A stretch of 64,000 nt of DNA from Gemmatimonadota bacterium (GCA_027307165.1 DAHUXM010000014.1:22240-86239), one strand, 5' to 3'. Counted from the stretch's first letter, positions 18,589 to 27,312 are shown. A program made the numbers and translations. Notes: generated from the letters alone by a model not told the origin.

Positions 18589-19223
18589 TGCCCGACCTTA
18601 TCGTCTGGAGAATCTGGAACGCGTCTGTATAGGCCACGCACAGTCAATTCGATGTGGAGAGCTTCCATACGATCGGCGGGAGCGGCAGGATCGGATTGCG
18701 CTATAGTAAGCTGGCGAATTTCGGTGAGTGGCTCCCCGCCTTCCAGATCACGCAACATTCCGGAGACGCCCCGTACATCTCCTGTTCCGCTCGCGTGAAC
18801 AACCACGGGCACGAGCAGAGTGCGATTGGCGGAGTCCGCCTCGGGCTGAATCGACGACAGATGAACCCCGTTCGCATCCGCTGCGTCGGCCACTACCGAC
18901 GCAAGGGCCGCGGCTGCCTGGCTGGCCGAGCTTCCATTCAGAAATGCGGACGACAAGCCGAGGAATTGCGTAGTCGTCTCGTCGAGCGATTTGAGAGTGC
19001 TGTTGCGACGAGAAATGATCTGCCTGTCCTGAGCCAGTTCGGCGTGAATCAACCGCAACTGCGTCTCGGTCGTACGGCGCGCAGCAATCACTCGTGGAAT
19101 GACCTTTCCAACGAGCAGCATGGTCCCGACACAAACTACGCCTATCAAGAGCGTGCGTACGTCTTTGGAGAGGGGATTCGTCCGCACCGTAGAGCCAGAC
19201 ACGATACTGCCGCCAGTATTCAT
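18585..19223 (-). CDS. gspM: Type II secretion GspM-like protein
   Basis: 212 residues. A transmembrane helix (LLIGVVCVGTMLLVGKVIP) near residues 25-45 is followed by a coiled-coil (TTETQLRLIHAELAQDRQII) and a small ferredoxin-like periplasmic domain ending IELTVRGLYRRV. This is the layout of GspM/PilO platform proteins, which pair with GspL. The ATG overlaps the gspL stop by four bases. Sequence identity in this family is low, so the call depends on layout and operon order. Confidence 0.78.
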   Translation of the reverse strand: MNTGGSIVSGSTVRTNPLSKDVRTLLIGVVCVGTMLLVGKVIPRVIAARRTTETQLRLIHAELAQDRQIISRRNSTLKSLDETTTQFLGLSSAFLNGSSASQAAAALASVVADAADANGVHLSSIQPEADSANRTLLVPVVVHASGTGDVRGVSGMLRDLEGGEPLTEIRQLTIAQSDPAAPADRMEALHIELTVRGLYRRVPDSPDDKVGQ

Positions 19224-20356
19224 TGACTTGTGTCCCGTTGTGGTTCAAACGCAGTTTTGGCGTGACCATAGTCAGGCAGCATGTGCAGGCGAAGCGTCGC
19301 TCTTTCCAGCTCGCGCGCGCCAACCATCTCTCGGCTGACAGGTCCGATTATCGTGGGAGCAACGATATTTGCTACCTCACTCATCGCATCCACGACCGCC
19401 GCTGTACGTGGGGACAGCACCACCAGATCGACGTTGGCAGTGTCGATACGCATCGTCGTAACGGTCGCTTCTGCAGGCAGTGCCTGAGTTATCGCGCCAA
19501 GGAGGAGTGCAGTCGATACACGATGCCGCGAGAAGTTCGCAGCGCTGGCGAGATCGCGACTGATGCGTCCTAGTTCCGCTTTTTCGTGCGATCCACTATC
19601 GCTCAACATCTGCATACTGCGTAGCTCAGTTCTGTTACGCGCTAGCCGTGCACCGTCGACGTAACCTTGAGCCGCGAAATAGGTGCCGATTGCGATGAGA
19701 AGTATTGCCGTAGCGGCGACAATCCTGGTGCGCGACACATCTGGTATCGTTATCGCTGGATTGTCCTTTGCACATAGCGCCAGCTGTCGCGGTACATGCC
19801 CCATTGCGACTTGCACGGCAATTGCTTCACCGGCCGTGCGCATACCCGTGCTGCCAACCTCATCAGCTGCCAGCGCGGAAAGGACGCCTGGATCGATCGA
19901 TTCCGCCGGCACAAGCGGCCCAGCACGCAGATTGTGGTCGCATATCGCGCCAGTAATCGCGCCGATCACGCCAACTTCGGCGACGCCGACGTGATACTGC
20001 CCAGCAGAAACCGCGCTTGCGCCGGTGATGACGACTGGTCGCGGCGACGCAACGAAACGACTCGTGTTCAGCCGAAGCATTGCGATGACTTCCTTTCGAT
20101 GACGAACCGATGGAATACCCTTCACGAGCTTCACACGGCTCCATGGAGTTCCGATCGCAGTATCCACGCGTAACTTCGGCCACCTGTATTTCGGAATACC
20201 ATCGAGCAATTCACCAAGGGCTGCTGCGATCGGAGCGCTGTCGCCCGAGGTGCGATCCGCGTCGAGTTGAGCTGTGGCAGACCATACAACCTCACCATGC
20301 TCGACGACAATAACGTTGATCACATTGTGGTCCAGATACACGCCGGCGCGTCTCAC
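19220..20356 (-). CDS. gspL: Type II secretion GspL-like protein (PilM-PilN type fusion)
   Basis: 378 residues from GTG 20356. The N-terminal cytoplasmic half looks actin-like (VYLDHNVINVIVVEHGEVV as the first hairpin; GVIGAITGAICDHN). A transmembrane helix lies near residues 212-232 (VAATAILLIAIGTYFAAQGY). A PilN-like periplasmic segment with a coiled coil follows. GspL tethers the GspE ATPase to the platform. The GTG eight bases after the gspK stop is preferred because the actin-like fold begins at once; an ATG at 20410 adds 18 unlikely residues. The stop overlaps gspM by four bases. Confidence 0.8.
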   Translation of the reverse strand: MRRAGVYLDHNVINVIVVEHGEVVWSATAQLDADRTSGDSAPIAAALGELLDGIPKYRWPKLRVDTAIGTPWSRVKLVKGIPSVRHRKEVIAMLRLNTSRFVASPRPVVITGASAVSAGQYHVGVAEVGVIGAITGAICDHNLRAGPLVPAESIDPGVLSALAADEVGSTGMRTAGEAIAVQVAMGHVPRQLALCAKDNPAITIPDVSRTRIVAATAILLIAIGTYFAAQGYVDGARLARNRTELRSMQMLSDSGSHEKAELGRISRDLASAANFSRHRVSTALLLGAITQALPAEATVTTMRIDTANVDLVVLSPRTAAVVDAMSEVANIVAPTIIGPVSREMVGARELERATLRLHMLPDYGHAKTAFEPQRDTSQ

Positions 20357-20363
20357 GATACAA

Positions 20364-21299
20364 TCACGGCCAGATCTTCGCACGTGTAATACCGGCCCTG
20401 CGGCCGGCACGAACCAACCGCAACTCCTCGACGACCGTTACCGGCGGTGTTCCTGCAGTTGACGTCAGCCGGACTATCCACGCATCCGGCTCGCTAGCGA
20501 TCAGGTTCGCCAGCTCCTGGAATGCCGACTCGAGCTTCGTGCGAGAGTCAGCACTCAGATACGGCTCCAGAGTCCGGATGTCGGTTATCGGCTCTTTTCT
20601 CCAGCGCATCTCGGCGATACGAGCAATCGATTCAGCAGTCATCCCCGGTAGCGACGCTATCACCGGGATTGGGGCGCGATCCAGGACGATCTTGCCCGGC
20701 TCGACACCGAGAAGCGCGATGAGCGAATCGGCTGACTCGAAACCGCGAACGAGACGTATTTCATTCTCGTCGTCAAACTGGTGATTGAATGGTGGCAATC
20801 GCCCCGCACGCCGGTACCAGCCAATTTCAGCGCCACTCGGTCGTGGTATGGAGTCAGCATCACGCCAGTCGGCTATTGCATCGGCGAGGCTGTCCGCCCG
20901 ATCCGTACCGACGCCGGCAGCGACGAATGTCGCGCTGATGGCGTCAGTATTCGCTTCGTTCACATCGAGACGATCTCCCGCAGCCCGCGCGCTGATGGCG
21001 CAGCCAAGCTGCTCTCCCTGGACGTCGGCAAATGTGCGATCGAGCGTGTCCCACGCCGCGCTGGCTGCTACGAGTGTATCGCCAAGCGCGGCATCCGTCA
21101 CGGCACGTGCGACCTCGCCACAGCCCTCGGCGTGCCACGTTGCACGGATGATGTTCATGCGATTCTGAGCAGTCGCCAGCGAATCCTGCGTCGTTGCCGT
21201 GTCATCCAGCCCAATGGCTGCCATCGCCACTATCAGCCACAGAATTACGATGAGTGCGAAACCACGCCGCTCACTCGAGATCCTGCCTGATGATCTCAT
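20364..21299 (-). CDS. gspK: Type II secretion minor pseudopilin GspK
   Basis: 311 residues. The prepilin-type N-terminus is MRSSGRISSERRGFALIVIL, with cleavage expected between G13 and F14. As in other GspK proteins the mature position 5 is not glutamate. The large globular domain includes a helix-hairpin-helix-like SLPGMTAESIARIAEMRWR and LEPYLSADSRTKL. GspK caps the tip of the pseudopilus with GspI and GspJ. The ATG at 21299 gives a four-base overlap with gspJ; an upstream start at 21395 would add unrelated Arg-rich sequence. Confidence 0.9.
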   Translation of the reverse strand: MRSSGRISSERRGFALIVILWLIVAMAAIGLDDTATTQDSLATAQNRMNIIRATWHAEGCGEVARAVTDAALGDTLVAASAAWDTLDRTFADVQGEQLGCAISARAAGDRLDVNEANTDAISATFVAAGVGTDRADSLADAIADWRDADSIPRPSGAEIGWYRRAGRLPPFNHQFDDENEIRLVRGFESADSLIALLGVEPGKIVLDRAPIPVIASLPGMTAESIARIAEMRWRKEPITDIRTLEPYLSADSRTKLESAFQELANLIASEPDAWIVRLTSTAGTPPVTVVEELRLVRAGRRAGITRAKIWP

Positions 21300-21853
21300 C
21301 CGCGCGCTCCGACACGGTAGACTACCGTGTCGGATCGGCTGACAACGCCGATCGCGATCGGTACTGTGGGCCCGATCGGCCAACTGTTCACCCAATGTCC
21401 ACCATTATTGGCGTCCATCAGATATCGCAGAGCTATGGTACTTCCGCGTAACCTGACACGAGCCGAATCGCCGGACGAGCTCTCAGCCTGAAGTGCTACG
21501 CCGCTCGAATCCAATACCGCACGAAGTGAGATGCCACACTCGCATTCCCAGCCTCCGGCCGAAATGCACCACGACGTGAAGCGCATCTGCGCACTATCTC
21601 CACCGAAGTTGCTCGACTCATGTGTCGGCCCGGCTTCAGGAGATATGTCGATTTGTCTTACCCATCTCTGTACCAACGCTCCGGCATTTTGCGTATCGTC
21701 TCGCGCCAACGCTGAAGATGCGTCCTTGTCCCTGGAATCGGCTAACTGCTCGAATACCATATCCGCAGAGAGGAGCAACGTGGCTGCTATCATTACCGCG
21801 ACTAGGATCTCGAGTAGTGTGAAGCCGGTGTGTAAAGGACTAGTTCGTGACAT
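21296..21853 (-). CDS. gspJ: Type II secretion minor pseudopilin GspJ
   Basis: 185 residues. The N-terminus MSRTSPLHTGFTLLEILVAV is a class III signal with cleavage G10/F11 and the conserved glutamate at mature position 5. The soluble domain contains two close cysteines (WECECG) plus one upstream (WCISAGG). GspJ belongs to the pseudopilus tip complex. The ATG at 21853 overlaps the end of gspI by 14 bases; the one at 21871 is less likely. Confidence 0.85.
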   Translation of the reverse strand: MSRTSPLHTGFTLLEILVAVMIAATLLLSADMVFEQLADSRDKDASSALARDDTQNAGALVQRWVRQIDISPEAGPTHESSNFGGDSAQMRFTSWCISAGGWECECGISLRAVLDSSGVALQAESSSGDSARVRLRGSTIALRYLMDANNGGHWVNSWPIGPTVPIAIGVVSRSDTVVYRVGARG

Positions 21854-22214
21854 GCGTACGTGGAAGCGCACGATACACCATCGTATCGAGCAATTTTACG
21901 TGCGAACGCCCGTCCAGCAGGGCAATCGAATACAGTTGCGGCACGGGATGCTCGATATCGAGCCACCAATCTCCCTGCGTGTGCGCACCCAGATGGCGGT
22001 CGAGGTCGTCTCGCGGCCAGAGCACCACACGATCCATGAATGCGCTCGCGGCATTTAAGCGATCCTCGCTCATCCGTGCAAGAGCGACGGAGTGGCGCGC
22101 CTGTCCTGCTCCTATCAGCGTTACTGCGCTAGCGATGGAGAAGATGGTCATCGCTATCAAGACCTCGAGCAGGACTGCTCCGGATCGGCAGGCAAAAGCG
22201 ATTCTACCGGACAT
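21840..22214 (-). CDS. gspI: Type II secretion minor pseudopilin GspI
   Basis: 124 residues from ATG 22214. The N-terminus MSGRIAFACRSGAVLLEVLI gives cleavage G12/A13 with glutamate at mature position 5, then a hydrophobic helix. The short globular domain (WWLDIEHPVPQLYSIALLDG) fits GspI size. It probably nucleates the pseudopilus tip with J and K. The start overlaps gspH by 11 bases. Identification as I rather than another minor pilin rests on order and length. Confidence 0.8.
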   Translation of the reverse strand: MSGRIAFACRSGAVLLEVLIAMTIFSIASAVTLIGAGQARHSVALARMSEDRLNAASAFMDRVVLWPRDDLDRHLGAHTQGDWWLDIEHPVPQLYSIALLDGRSHVKLLDTMVYRALPRTHVTN

Positions 22215-22524
22215 CGATAGTCCCTGTAGATACCGCGACCCGATCGATGTTTGGCGGATCGGAGATGACGCGGCCATCTGGTAGGGCCGTAACGAGTATC
22301 ACGCCTGCCGAATCACTCAACGTGGCTGTTTGGGAACTGCCTGAGTGAATCGCTGAGCTCCGGAGAGCTTTTATGCGGGTGTGGACGGACGCTACCGTTG
22401 CATCTTTGCGTTTCTGGCCAGCGAGCGACAGTGATGTAATCGCGAGCACGACACCTATTATCACTATCGTCACTATCAATTCGATCAGCGTTACGCCGGT
22501 GCGATGCGAGCTGGTGCGAGTCAT
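22204..22524 (-). CDS. gspH: Type II secretion minor pseudopilin GspH-like
   Basis: 106 residues, short for GspH. The N-terminus MTRTSSHRTGVTLIELIVTI gives cleavage G10/V11, glutamate at mature position 5 and one hydrophobic helix. The rest is a small beta-rich domain (LSDSAGVILVTALPDGRVIS). The ATG overlaps the gspF stop by one base (TGATG). In this position H links the major pseudopilus to the tip. Confidence 0.82.
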   Translation of the reverse strand: MTRTSSHRTGVTLIELIVTIVIIGVVLAITSLSLAGQKRKDATVASVHTRIKALRSSAIHSGSSQTATLSDSAGVILVTALPDGRVISDPPNIDRVAVSTGTIDVR

Positions 22525-23738
22525 CAGCGCACCGGATGTATGGCGTATACGGCCTGCAACAGGGCGCCGGATACGACGGCGACAATTACGCCGAACGTTA
22601 GAATGAGGATTGGCTCGACGAGCCGTACAGCGGCGCGCGTCAATTCGCGCGCACGTTCACTCTCGATCCTCGCAGCGTGGATACACAGGGTTGCAACTCG
22701 CCCGGACTCTTCCCCCGCGCGGATGAGTCGTATCGCAGCAACGGTGAGCGCCGACGACTGCTCCAATGCCAATCCGATCGATTCTCCGCGCGTCACTCCC
22801 GCACGGGCGACGGCGAGTCTCGATTCGATAGCCGGATCCCCTGCCGCGGTAGCAGCGCGACGCAGAGCGGTTGCCGCCGGAACACCAGAGTCGAGCAATG
22901 CCGCCATGGCTGTGCAGACGCGCGATGTCGCAGCCGCTCTCCGAACTGACCCCACGCCTGGCAACCTCAGCAGCAGGTTACTCCAGGCTACGCTGCCGTT
23001 TGCACTGCCTGTCCAGATGCGCCAGCCGACGAATCCGAGGATCAGGATAATTGCAGCAAGGACTGAGTTATGCTGCATGGCTGCTGTTGCCTGCAGCACA
23101 AATCGCGTCAGTGGTGGTGGCTGCTGGCCCGTATCCGCCAGCATCACAGCGAAGCGTGGCAACACGACGCCGACAAGCAGCGCGACGGAGCATGCGCCTG
23201 CAACCAGAAGAATTGCGGGATAAACTAGAGCCCCACGGATCGCGGATTTCAGCGAAGCAGTCTCTTCCGCCAACTCGGCGCTTCTCAGCACGGCTGGCGC
23301 AAGATCGCCCGAAGATTCACCGGCGGAAATGATACCGGCAAGAACTGGCGGCAGTCCCGCATCGTCCCTCAGTCCATCCGCGAGGCGTCCACCCGTTCTG
23401 ACACGCTCTCGAATCGCGGTACATGCCGGAGCCCATGAGTCGGGCGCAAGCTTCTCGAATGTCGCAAGCGTCCGCGACATCGGAATGTCGGCAGCGAGGA
23501 GGTTGGCAAGTACACGCAACCCGGGCGCGACGTCCGACCCGCGGGGCATGCTACGGCTTGCGACAAAACGCGCAGTCGCGATTTCGATTGGGAAGAGACC
23601 TTGCGAATGGAGTGCATCCACTGCAGCGCCTTTGTCGGCGGCCAGTATCGTTCCGCGCAGCATCGTACCGTCGTTGCGCGCGGCCCGATACCTGAAGGGA
23701 CGAGCACTGCCGTGGTTATCCGGGGAATCGTCACTCAT
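22524..23738 (-). CDS. gspF: Type II secretion inner-membrane platform protein GspF
   Basis: 404 residues with two GspF cytoplasmic domains. The first starts after an N-terminal RYRAARNDGTMLRGTILAAD segment and contains LADGLRDDAGLPPVLAGIIS and GESSGDLAPAV. The second repeats the pattern with ESIGLALEQ and AGEESGRVATLCIHAA. Three transmembrane helices are visible: YPAILLVAGACSVALLVGVV, SVLAAIILILGFVGW and ILILTFGVIVAVVSGALLQA. GspF is the polytopic core around which pseudopilins assemble. The ATG at 23738 overlaps the gspG stop in ATGA. Confidence 0.93.
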   Translation of the reverse strand: MSDDSPDNHGSARPFRYRAARNDGTMLRGTILAADKGAAVDALHSQGLFPIEIATARFVASRSMPRGSDVAPGLRVLANLLAADIPMSRTLATFEKLAPDSWAPACTAIRERVRTGGRLADGLRDDAGLPPVLAGIISAGESSGDLAPAVLRSAELAEETASLKSAIRGALVYPAILLVAGACSVALLVGVVLPRFAVMLADTGQQPPPLTRFVLQATAAMQHNSVLAAIILILGFVGWRIWTGSANGSVAWSNLLLRLPGVGSVRRAAATSRVCTAMAALLDSGVPAATALRRAATAAGDPAIESRLAVARAGVTRGESIGLALEQSSALTVAAIRLIRAGEESGRVATLCIHAARIESERARELTRAAVRLVEPILILTFGVIVAVVSGALLQAVYAIHPVR

Positions 23739-24277
23739 TGGTGCACCGGGCCGCCCCACGAGGTGACGTCCGCATCTTCATCATCACCGCCGGGTTTGCC
23801 GTCCTTGCCGAGTGTGTACAGGTCGAATCCTCCCTGATTCCCCACACCAGGGAAGGTGTACACGTAGGGCCGGCGCCACGGATCCAGGGGTATGTCACGC
23901 GTCAGATATGGACCGCGCCAGTTGGGTGGCGCATCGGCTCCTGTCGGCGCGACGCGTAGCGCAATCAGCCCCTGCGCTTGCGACGGATAGTCCCCGTTAT
24001 CGAGCCGGTAGGAATTGAGAGCAAGCGAGAGAATTTCTATCTGGCTCTGCGCCGCACTGGTCTTTGCGTCACCGAGGTTGCGGAAGATGGACGGTGCAAC
24101 GATCGCTGCCAGTGTCGCGATGATTGCAATAACTACGAGCAGCTCCATCAACGTGAACGCGCGGCGATCATGCCTGCGACTGATGGAGGGGATATGTCTG
24201 GAAGCGCAGGACTGTGCAACGTCGGCGCGATGCGTATTCCGAATCAACAGTAAGCCTGTAGCGAGCACATTATGCAT
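23735..24277 (-). CDS. gspG: Type II secretion major pseudopilin GspG
   Basis: 180 residues. The prepilin site is RRA/FTLMELLVVIAII, with alanine in place of the usual glycine before the cleavage point and glutamate at mature position 5. The leader of 40 residues is unusually long; a TTG at codon 11 could shorten it. The mature domain has the GspG calcium-site region (SWGGPVHQ end, GGFDLYTLGKDGKPGGDDED) and NYR-type LDNGDYPSQAQGLIAL. It forms the pseudopilus shaft. The ATG overlaps the gspE stop by eight bases. Confidence 0.93.
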   Translation of the reverse strand: MHNVLATGLLLIRNTHRADVAQSCASRHIPSISRRHDRRAFTLMELLVVIAIIATLAAIVAPSIFRNLGDAKTSAAQSQIEILSLALNSYRLDNGDYPSQAQGLIALRVAPTGADAPPNWRGPYLTRDIPLDPWRRPYVYTFPGVGNQGGFDLYTLGKDGKPGGDDEDADVTSWGGPVHQ

Positions 24278-25745
24278 TGCAGACCCTCAGCACTTCATCA
24301 ACGGTAGTAATCCCGGCAGCGGCCTTCGCGATGCCATCGGCAATCATCGGACGATATCCGCGTCCGTCGGCGAGTGACTCGAGCTCGACTCTGGACGCTC
24401 CCTTTGAAATGGCAGTTCGCAGCGATTCGTCCATGGAAACCATCTCGAAGATGCCTATTCTCCCCCGGAAGCCGGTGCCGCGACATGCCGCGCAGCCGTT
24501 GCTGCGTACGAATTCGCGAGACGATATTTCAGGCGCAACGCGTTCCTGAATGGCCACGATTTCGCTTCGTGGCTTTTCGGCTGTCTTGCACTGCGGGCAA
24601 GCAATACGGACGAGTCGCTGTGCCATGACCGCGGTCAACGTCGCAGCGACGAGGTACGGCGCCACGCCGAGATCGAAGAGTCTTGGCAATGCACCGACAG
24701 CGTCGTTCGTATGAAGCGTGGAGAAGACCAGGTGGCCAGTCATCGAGGCCTGAATGGCAATCTCCGCCGTTTCCGTATCGCGCATCTCGCCGATCATTAC
24801 TACGTCGGGATCCTGGCGGAGGATGGAGCGGAGCGCGGACGCAAAGGTCACGCCAGCCTGCCTGTGAACGGGGACCTGAGTAACTCCATCCAGCTGATAC
24901 TCGACGGGATCCTCGACCGTGACAATCTTCTCGGATTGGATGTCACGTCGGCGCAGAGCACTGTAGAGCGTCGTAGTCTTTCCGCTTCCCGTCGGCCCTG
25001 TGACGAGCACCATGCCGTGAGGGCGATCGATCGCTGCAATCATGTCATGCAGAATCGAGCGTGGCATCCCGAGTGCTGTGAGATCCACTGGCCGGCTGCC
25101 ACGATCGAGGAGACGCAGTACGACGCTCTCTCCGTAAACGGTTGGGACGGTAGATACTCTGAGATACAGTTCCGTATCTTCCACGCGTACGCGGATTCGT
25201 CCATCCTGGGGACGACGACGCTCGGAGATATCAAGATCCGCCAGAAGCTTGAGCCGAGAGACAACTGCCTCATGCAACCGTCGAGGTGGCTCTATGGTTG
25301 GAGCGAGCACACCGTCAACGCGTACTCGCGCCGTCGCTCCTCCGCGCGTGGATTCAATGTGGACATCGCTGGCACCAGCCTCGTACGCGTCGTGCAGCAG
25401 CGTGTTGACGTACCTGATGACTGGCGGCTGATTGGCAATCTCACGCACGTCCGCGGTTCCTTCATCGCTGCCAGACGTCACGTCAGAACCATCACCGGCA
25501 TGCGCGGTGGCGCGTTCGATCATCCGCTCGAGATCATCGTCGTTGGTATCGCGCGTGACGATAATGCGCCCGTAGATATCGCTGAGCTCCGGTATCGCCT
25601 CCAGGAACGCACCGGGCGCGACCGCCACGATCAACTTGCCATCGTCGCCCAGTTTATCTGGACACACACGATGATGCAGCAAATACTCTCGACTCACGCC
25701 AGTAACAGCGAACGACTCCACAGCAACTTCGGAAACCGATAGCAC
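24270..25745 (-). CDS. gspE: Type II secretion ATPase GspE
   Basis: 491 residues from GTG 25745. An N1E-like region precedes the catalytic domain: ASDVHIESTRGGATARVRVDG, Walker A GPTGSGKTTTLYSAL, Asp box VEDPVEYQLDGVTQVPV, Walker B LRQDPDVVMIGEMRD and the His box STLHTNDAVGALPRL. A four-cysteine zinc module (CPQC...CAAC) follows. It powers pseudopilus assembly in the cytoplasm. The GTG is preferred because GAGG is spaced six bases before it and because the open frame up to 25838 has Arg-rich, non-conserved text. First gene of an operon of 12 genes. Confidence 0.93.
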   Translation of the reverse strand: MLSVSEVAVESFAVTGVSREYLLHHRVCPDKLGDDGKLIVAVAPGAFLEAIPELSDIYGRIIVTRDTNDDDLERMIERATAHAGDGSDVTSGSDEGTADVREIANQPPVIRYVNTLLHDAYEAGASDVHIESTRGGATARVRVDGVLAPTIEPPRRLHEAVVSRLKLLADLDISERRRPQDGRIRVRVEDTELYLRVSTVPTVYGESVVLRLLDRGSRPVDLTALGMPRSILHDMIAAIDRPHGMVLVTGPTGSGKTTTLYSALRRRDIQSEKIVTVEDPVEYQLDGVTQVPVHRQAGVTFASALRSILRQDPDVVMIGEMRDTETAEIAIQASMTGHLVFSTLHTNDAVGALPRLFDLGVAPYLVAATLTAVMAQRLVRIACPQCKTAEKPRSEIVAIQERVAPEISSREFVRSNGCAACRGTGFRGRIGIFEMVSMDESLRTAISKGASRVELESLADGRGYRPMIADGIAKAAAGITTVDEVLRVCNA

Positions 25746-25870
25746 GGGTAGCCTCGCAGAACGTATTCGCAATCGAGCAATGCGCAGAGAGCATTTACGA
25801 TTTGGACTACAACGTATGTATCCCCGCCTGCCAAGCAAGTGCTAATTCCGGCCAGCCTATGCGAATCCCG

Positions 25871-25886
25871 GGCAAAAAAATGGCCA
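25871..25886 (-). promoter_or_regulatory. Sigma-54-type -24/-12 promoter candidate for the secretion operon
   Basis: The minus strand reads TGGCCATTTTTTTGCC: TGGC-N7-TTGC, matching all eight core bases of the sigma-54 consensus, with a T-rich spacer. The predicted start near 25860 leaves about 115 bases before the gspE GTG. Confidence 0.6.
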
Positions 25887-25970
25887 TAAACTGCTACTTT
25901 GAGCCCGATTGATCGTGTTTTTGGGCCGTTAACCGCTTGCGTTGAGGTGACGGGATACTCGGAGCGACCT

Positions 25971-25989
25971 TGACCGCACGGCACGGTCA
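25971..25989. promoter_or_regulatory. TGACCG-N7-CGGTCA inverted repeat upstream of gspE
   Basis: The arms are 25971-25976 and 25984-25989, centred about 120 bases upstream of the predicted gspE transcription start, the distance of an enhancer site. The half-site differs from the TGTCGC sites before the Rhs gene, so the same protein need not bind both. Confidence 0.4.
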
Positions 25990-26118
25990 GGAGTGGTACA
26001 CCGACGGACGTCTTGCACGGGACCAGTGAAATACATGGGGGAATGACCTCTTCTTGGTAACCAGCGCCGATCTATTGATTGCCGGTTGCGAGCCGGCGCG
26101 GAAGGGGCATCTCTCGTG

Positions 26119-26155
26119 TTGGCCGGGATTCGCATACCTTGGCCGGGATTCGCAT
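26119..26155. repeat. Tandem 17-bp repeat TTGGCCGGGATTCGCAT
   Basis: Two exact copies lie at 26119-26135 and 26139-26155, a 20-base period, about 380-410 bases before the HTH gene start. Spacing by two helical turns would suit paired regulator sites; no other support. Confidence 0.55.
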
Positions 26156-26532
26156 GTCATCAACTGGAAGGAAACGACGCCCGACTCTTCTGCCGCCAGG
26201 TACGACGCGGCAGTTGCTTCTGCCTCAGTTCGAATTCCGGGAAGGGTGTTGGCGTTGAATACCCGGTCGTTCATCGGCGATAGGTTGATACGAATTTCAA
26301 CCTTGGCGACCAAACCCTTCGTCTGCTTGCCTACCGCATCTTATGGCGGGCCGTCAACCCAATCCCGGGGTTCTCTTCGTGGGGAACGCCAGGCCGATGC
26401 AGGTTCTTACCGTTGGAGTACGAACGATGTAGTATTTCTCCCCGTGCAAGAACGCGACTTCGTAGCACTCATGTGCGTGGCGCACGCTCATTACACCCGG
26501 GAATCCCCGGATGTGACAGAATCCGAGCTGAC

Positions 26533-27312
26533 TTGAGATACATCGTATTTCTGTCGCCAGACACGCTGGAAACTGTGTCAGCAATCGTCGCTGGATATGG
26601 CGGCAGTATCGATTCCGTACTGGATGCGCGCCGGCCGCTGACCGCGATCGCGTCGACAGATGGCGACTGCCTCGTCATCGATCCGTCTCTCATCACGCCT
26701 GCGATAGCCGAGACGATCGTCGTCAGCCTGTCCAAGTTCCCGCGCCCGGTCGTCGTCTCGTGCGCCATCACCCCGGTGGCGATGGACAGCGCGGTGATTC
26801 TGGCCGAGCGCACTCAGGCGCGATTCATCTTCCGTGGGGTGCCAGCCGAGCACTCGCTGCTGGAGCGGGCGTTGCTGCTGACGCCGGACGTGAAGCTGAG
26901 CGCGGCGTTGCTATCCGGGGTCGAAGCGCAGATGGCCCGCCTCACGTCGGTTATACGGGACAGGCTTAGAGATGTATTGCTGACGGGGGATGGCGCTCAT
27001 TCACTCGACGCACTGGCCGCGATGACCGCGCACACACGCCGCAGTCTCGAGCGGCATCTCGCCGATGCGGGCTTCGTGTCGGGGACGCGACTGCTGGACG
27101 CGGTGCGGATCGTGGCTGGTTACACGGCGATTACAAGATCGACGGTGCCGCTCGAGAGCATCGCGCGCATGCTCGGTTGTACGATGCGGGCTATGGATGC
27201 GCAGTTCGAGTTGATGATTGGTGTTACGTGTAGTGGGTTACGGGCGGAGCCGATGACAGCTGAGGAGGTGGCGAGGCGGATTGTGCGACGGTTGACGGAA
27301 CGGGAGAGGTAG
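26533..27312 (+). CDS. AraC-like helix-turn-helix regulator, function unknown
   Basis: 259 residues from TTG 26533 (LRYIVFLSPDTLETVSAIVA). The N-terminal receiver-like or sensory half has ARRPLTAIAS and CLVIDPSL. The C-terminal part carries two HTH-like units: SLDALAAMTAHTRRSLERHL and VPLESIARMLGCTMRAMDAQ. The TTG is chosen because upstream in-frame sequence is not coding-like; no ATG is suitably placed. The last 20 or so codons recur as a relict at 7861-7920. It stands divergently from gspE and could regulate it, but no binding site is known. Confidence 0.7.
   Translation: MRYIVFLSPDTLETVSAIVAGYGGSIDSVLDARRPLTAIASTDGDCLVIDPSLITPAIAETIVVSLSKFPRPVVVSCAITPVAMDSAVILAERTQARFIFRGVPAEHSLLERALLLTPDVKLSAALLSGVEAQMARLTSVIRDRLRDVLLTGDGAHSLDALAAMTAHTRRSLERHLADAGFVSGTRLLDAVRIVAGYTAITRSTVPLESIARMLGCTMRAMDAQFELMIGVTCSGLRAEPMTAEEVARRIVRRLTERER

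Larger units (their letters stand above)
25746..26532. other. Divergent regulatory region between gspE and the HTH gene
   Basis: No gene is supported in this 787-base stretch. It holds a sigma-54-like element at 25871-25886, an inverted repeat at 25971-25989 and a tandem 17-bp repeat at 26119-26155. The frame open upstream of the HTH gene (from 26413) does not look coding. Confidence 0.6.
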
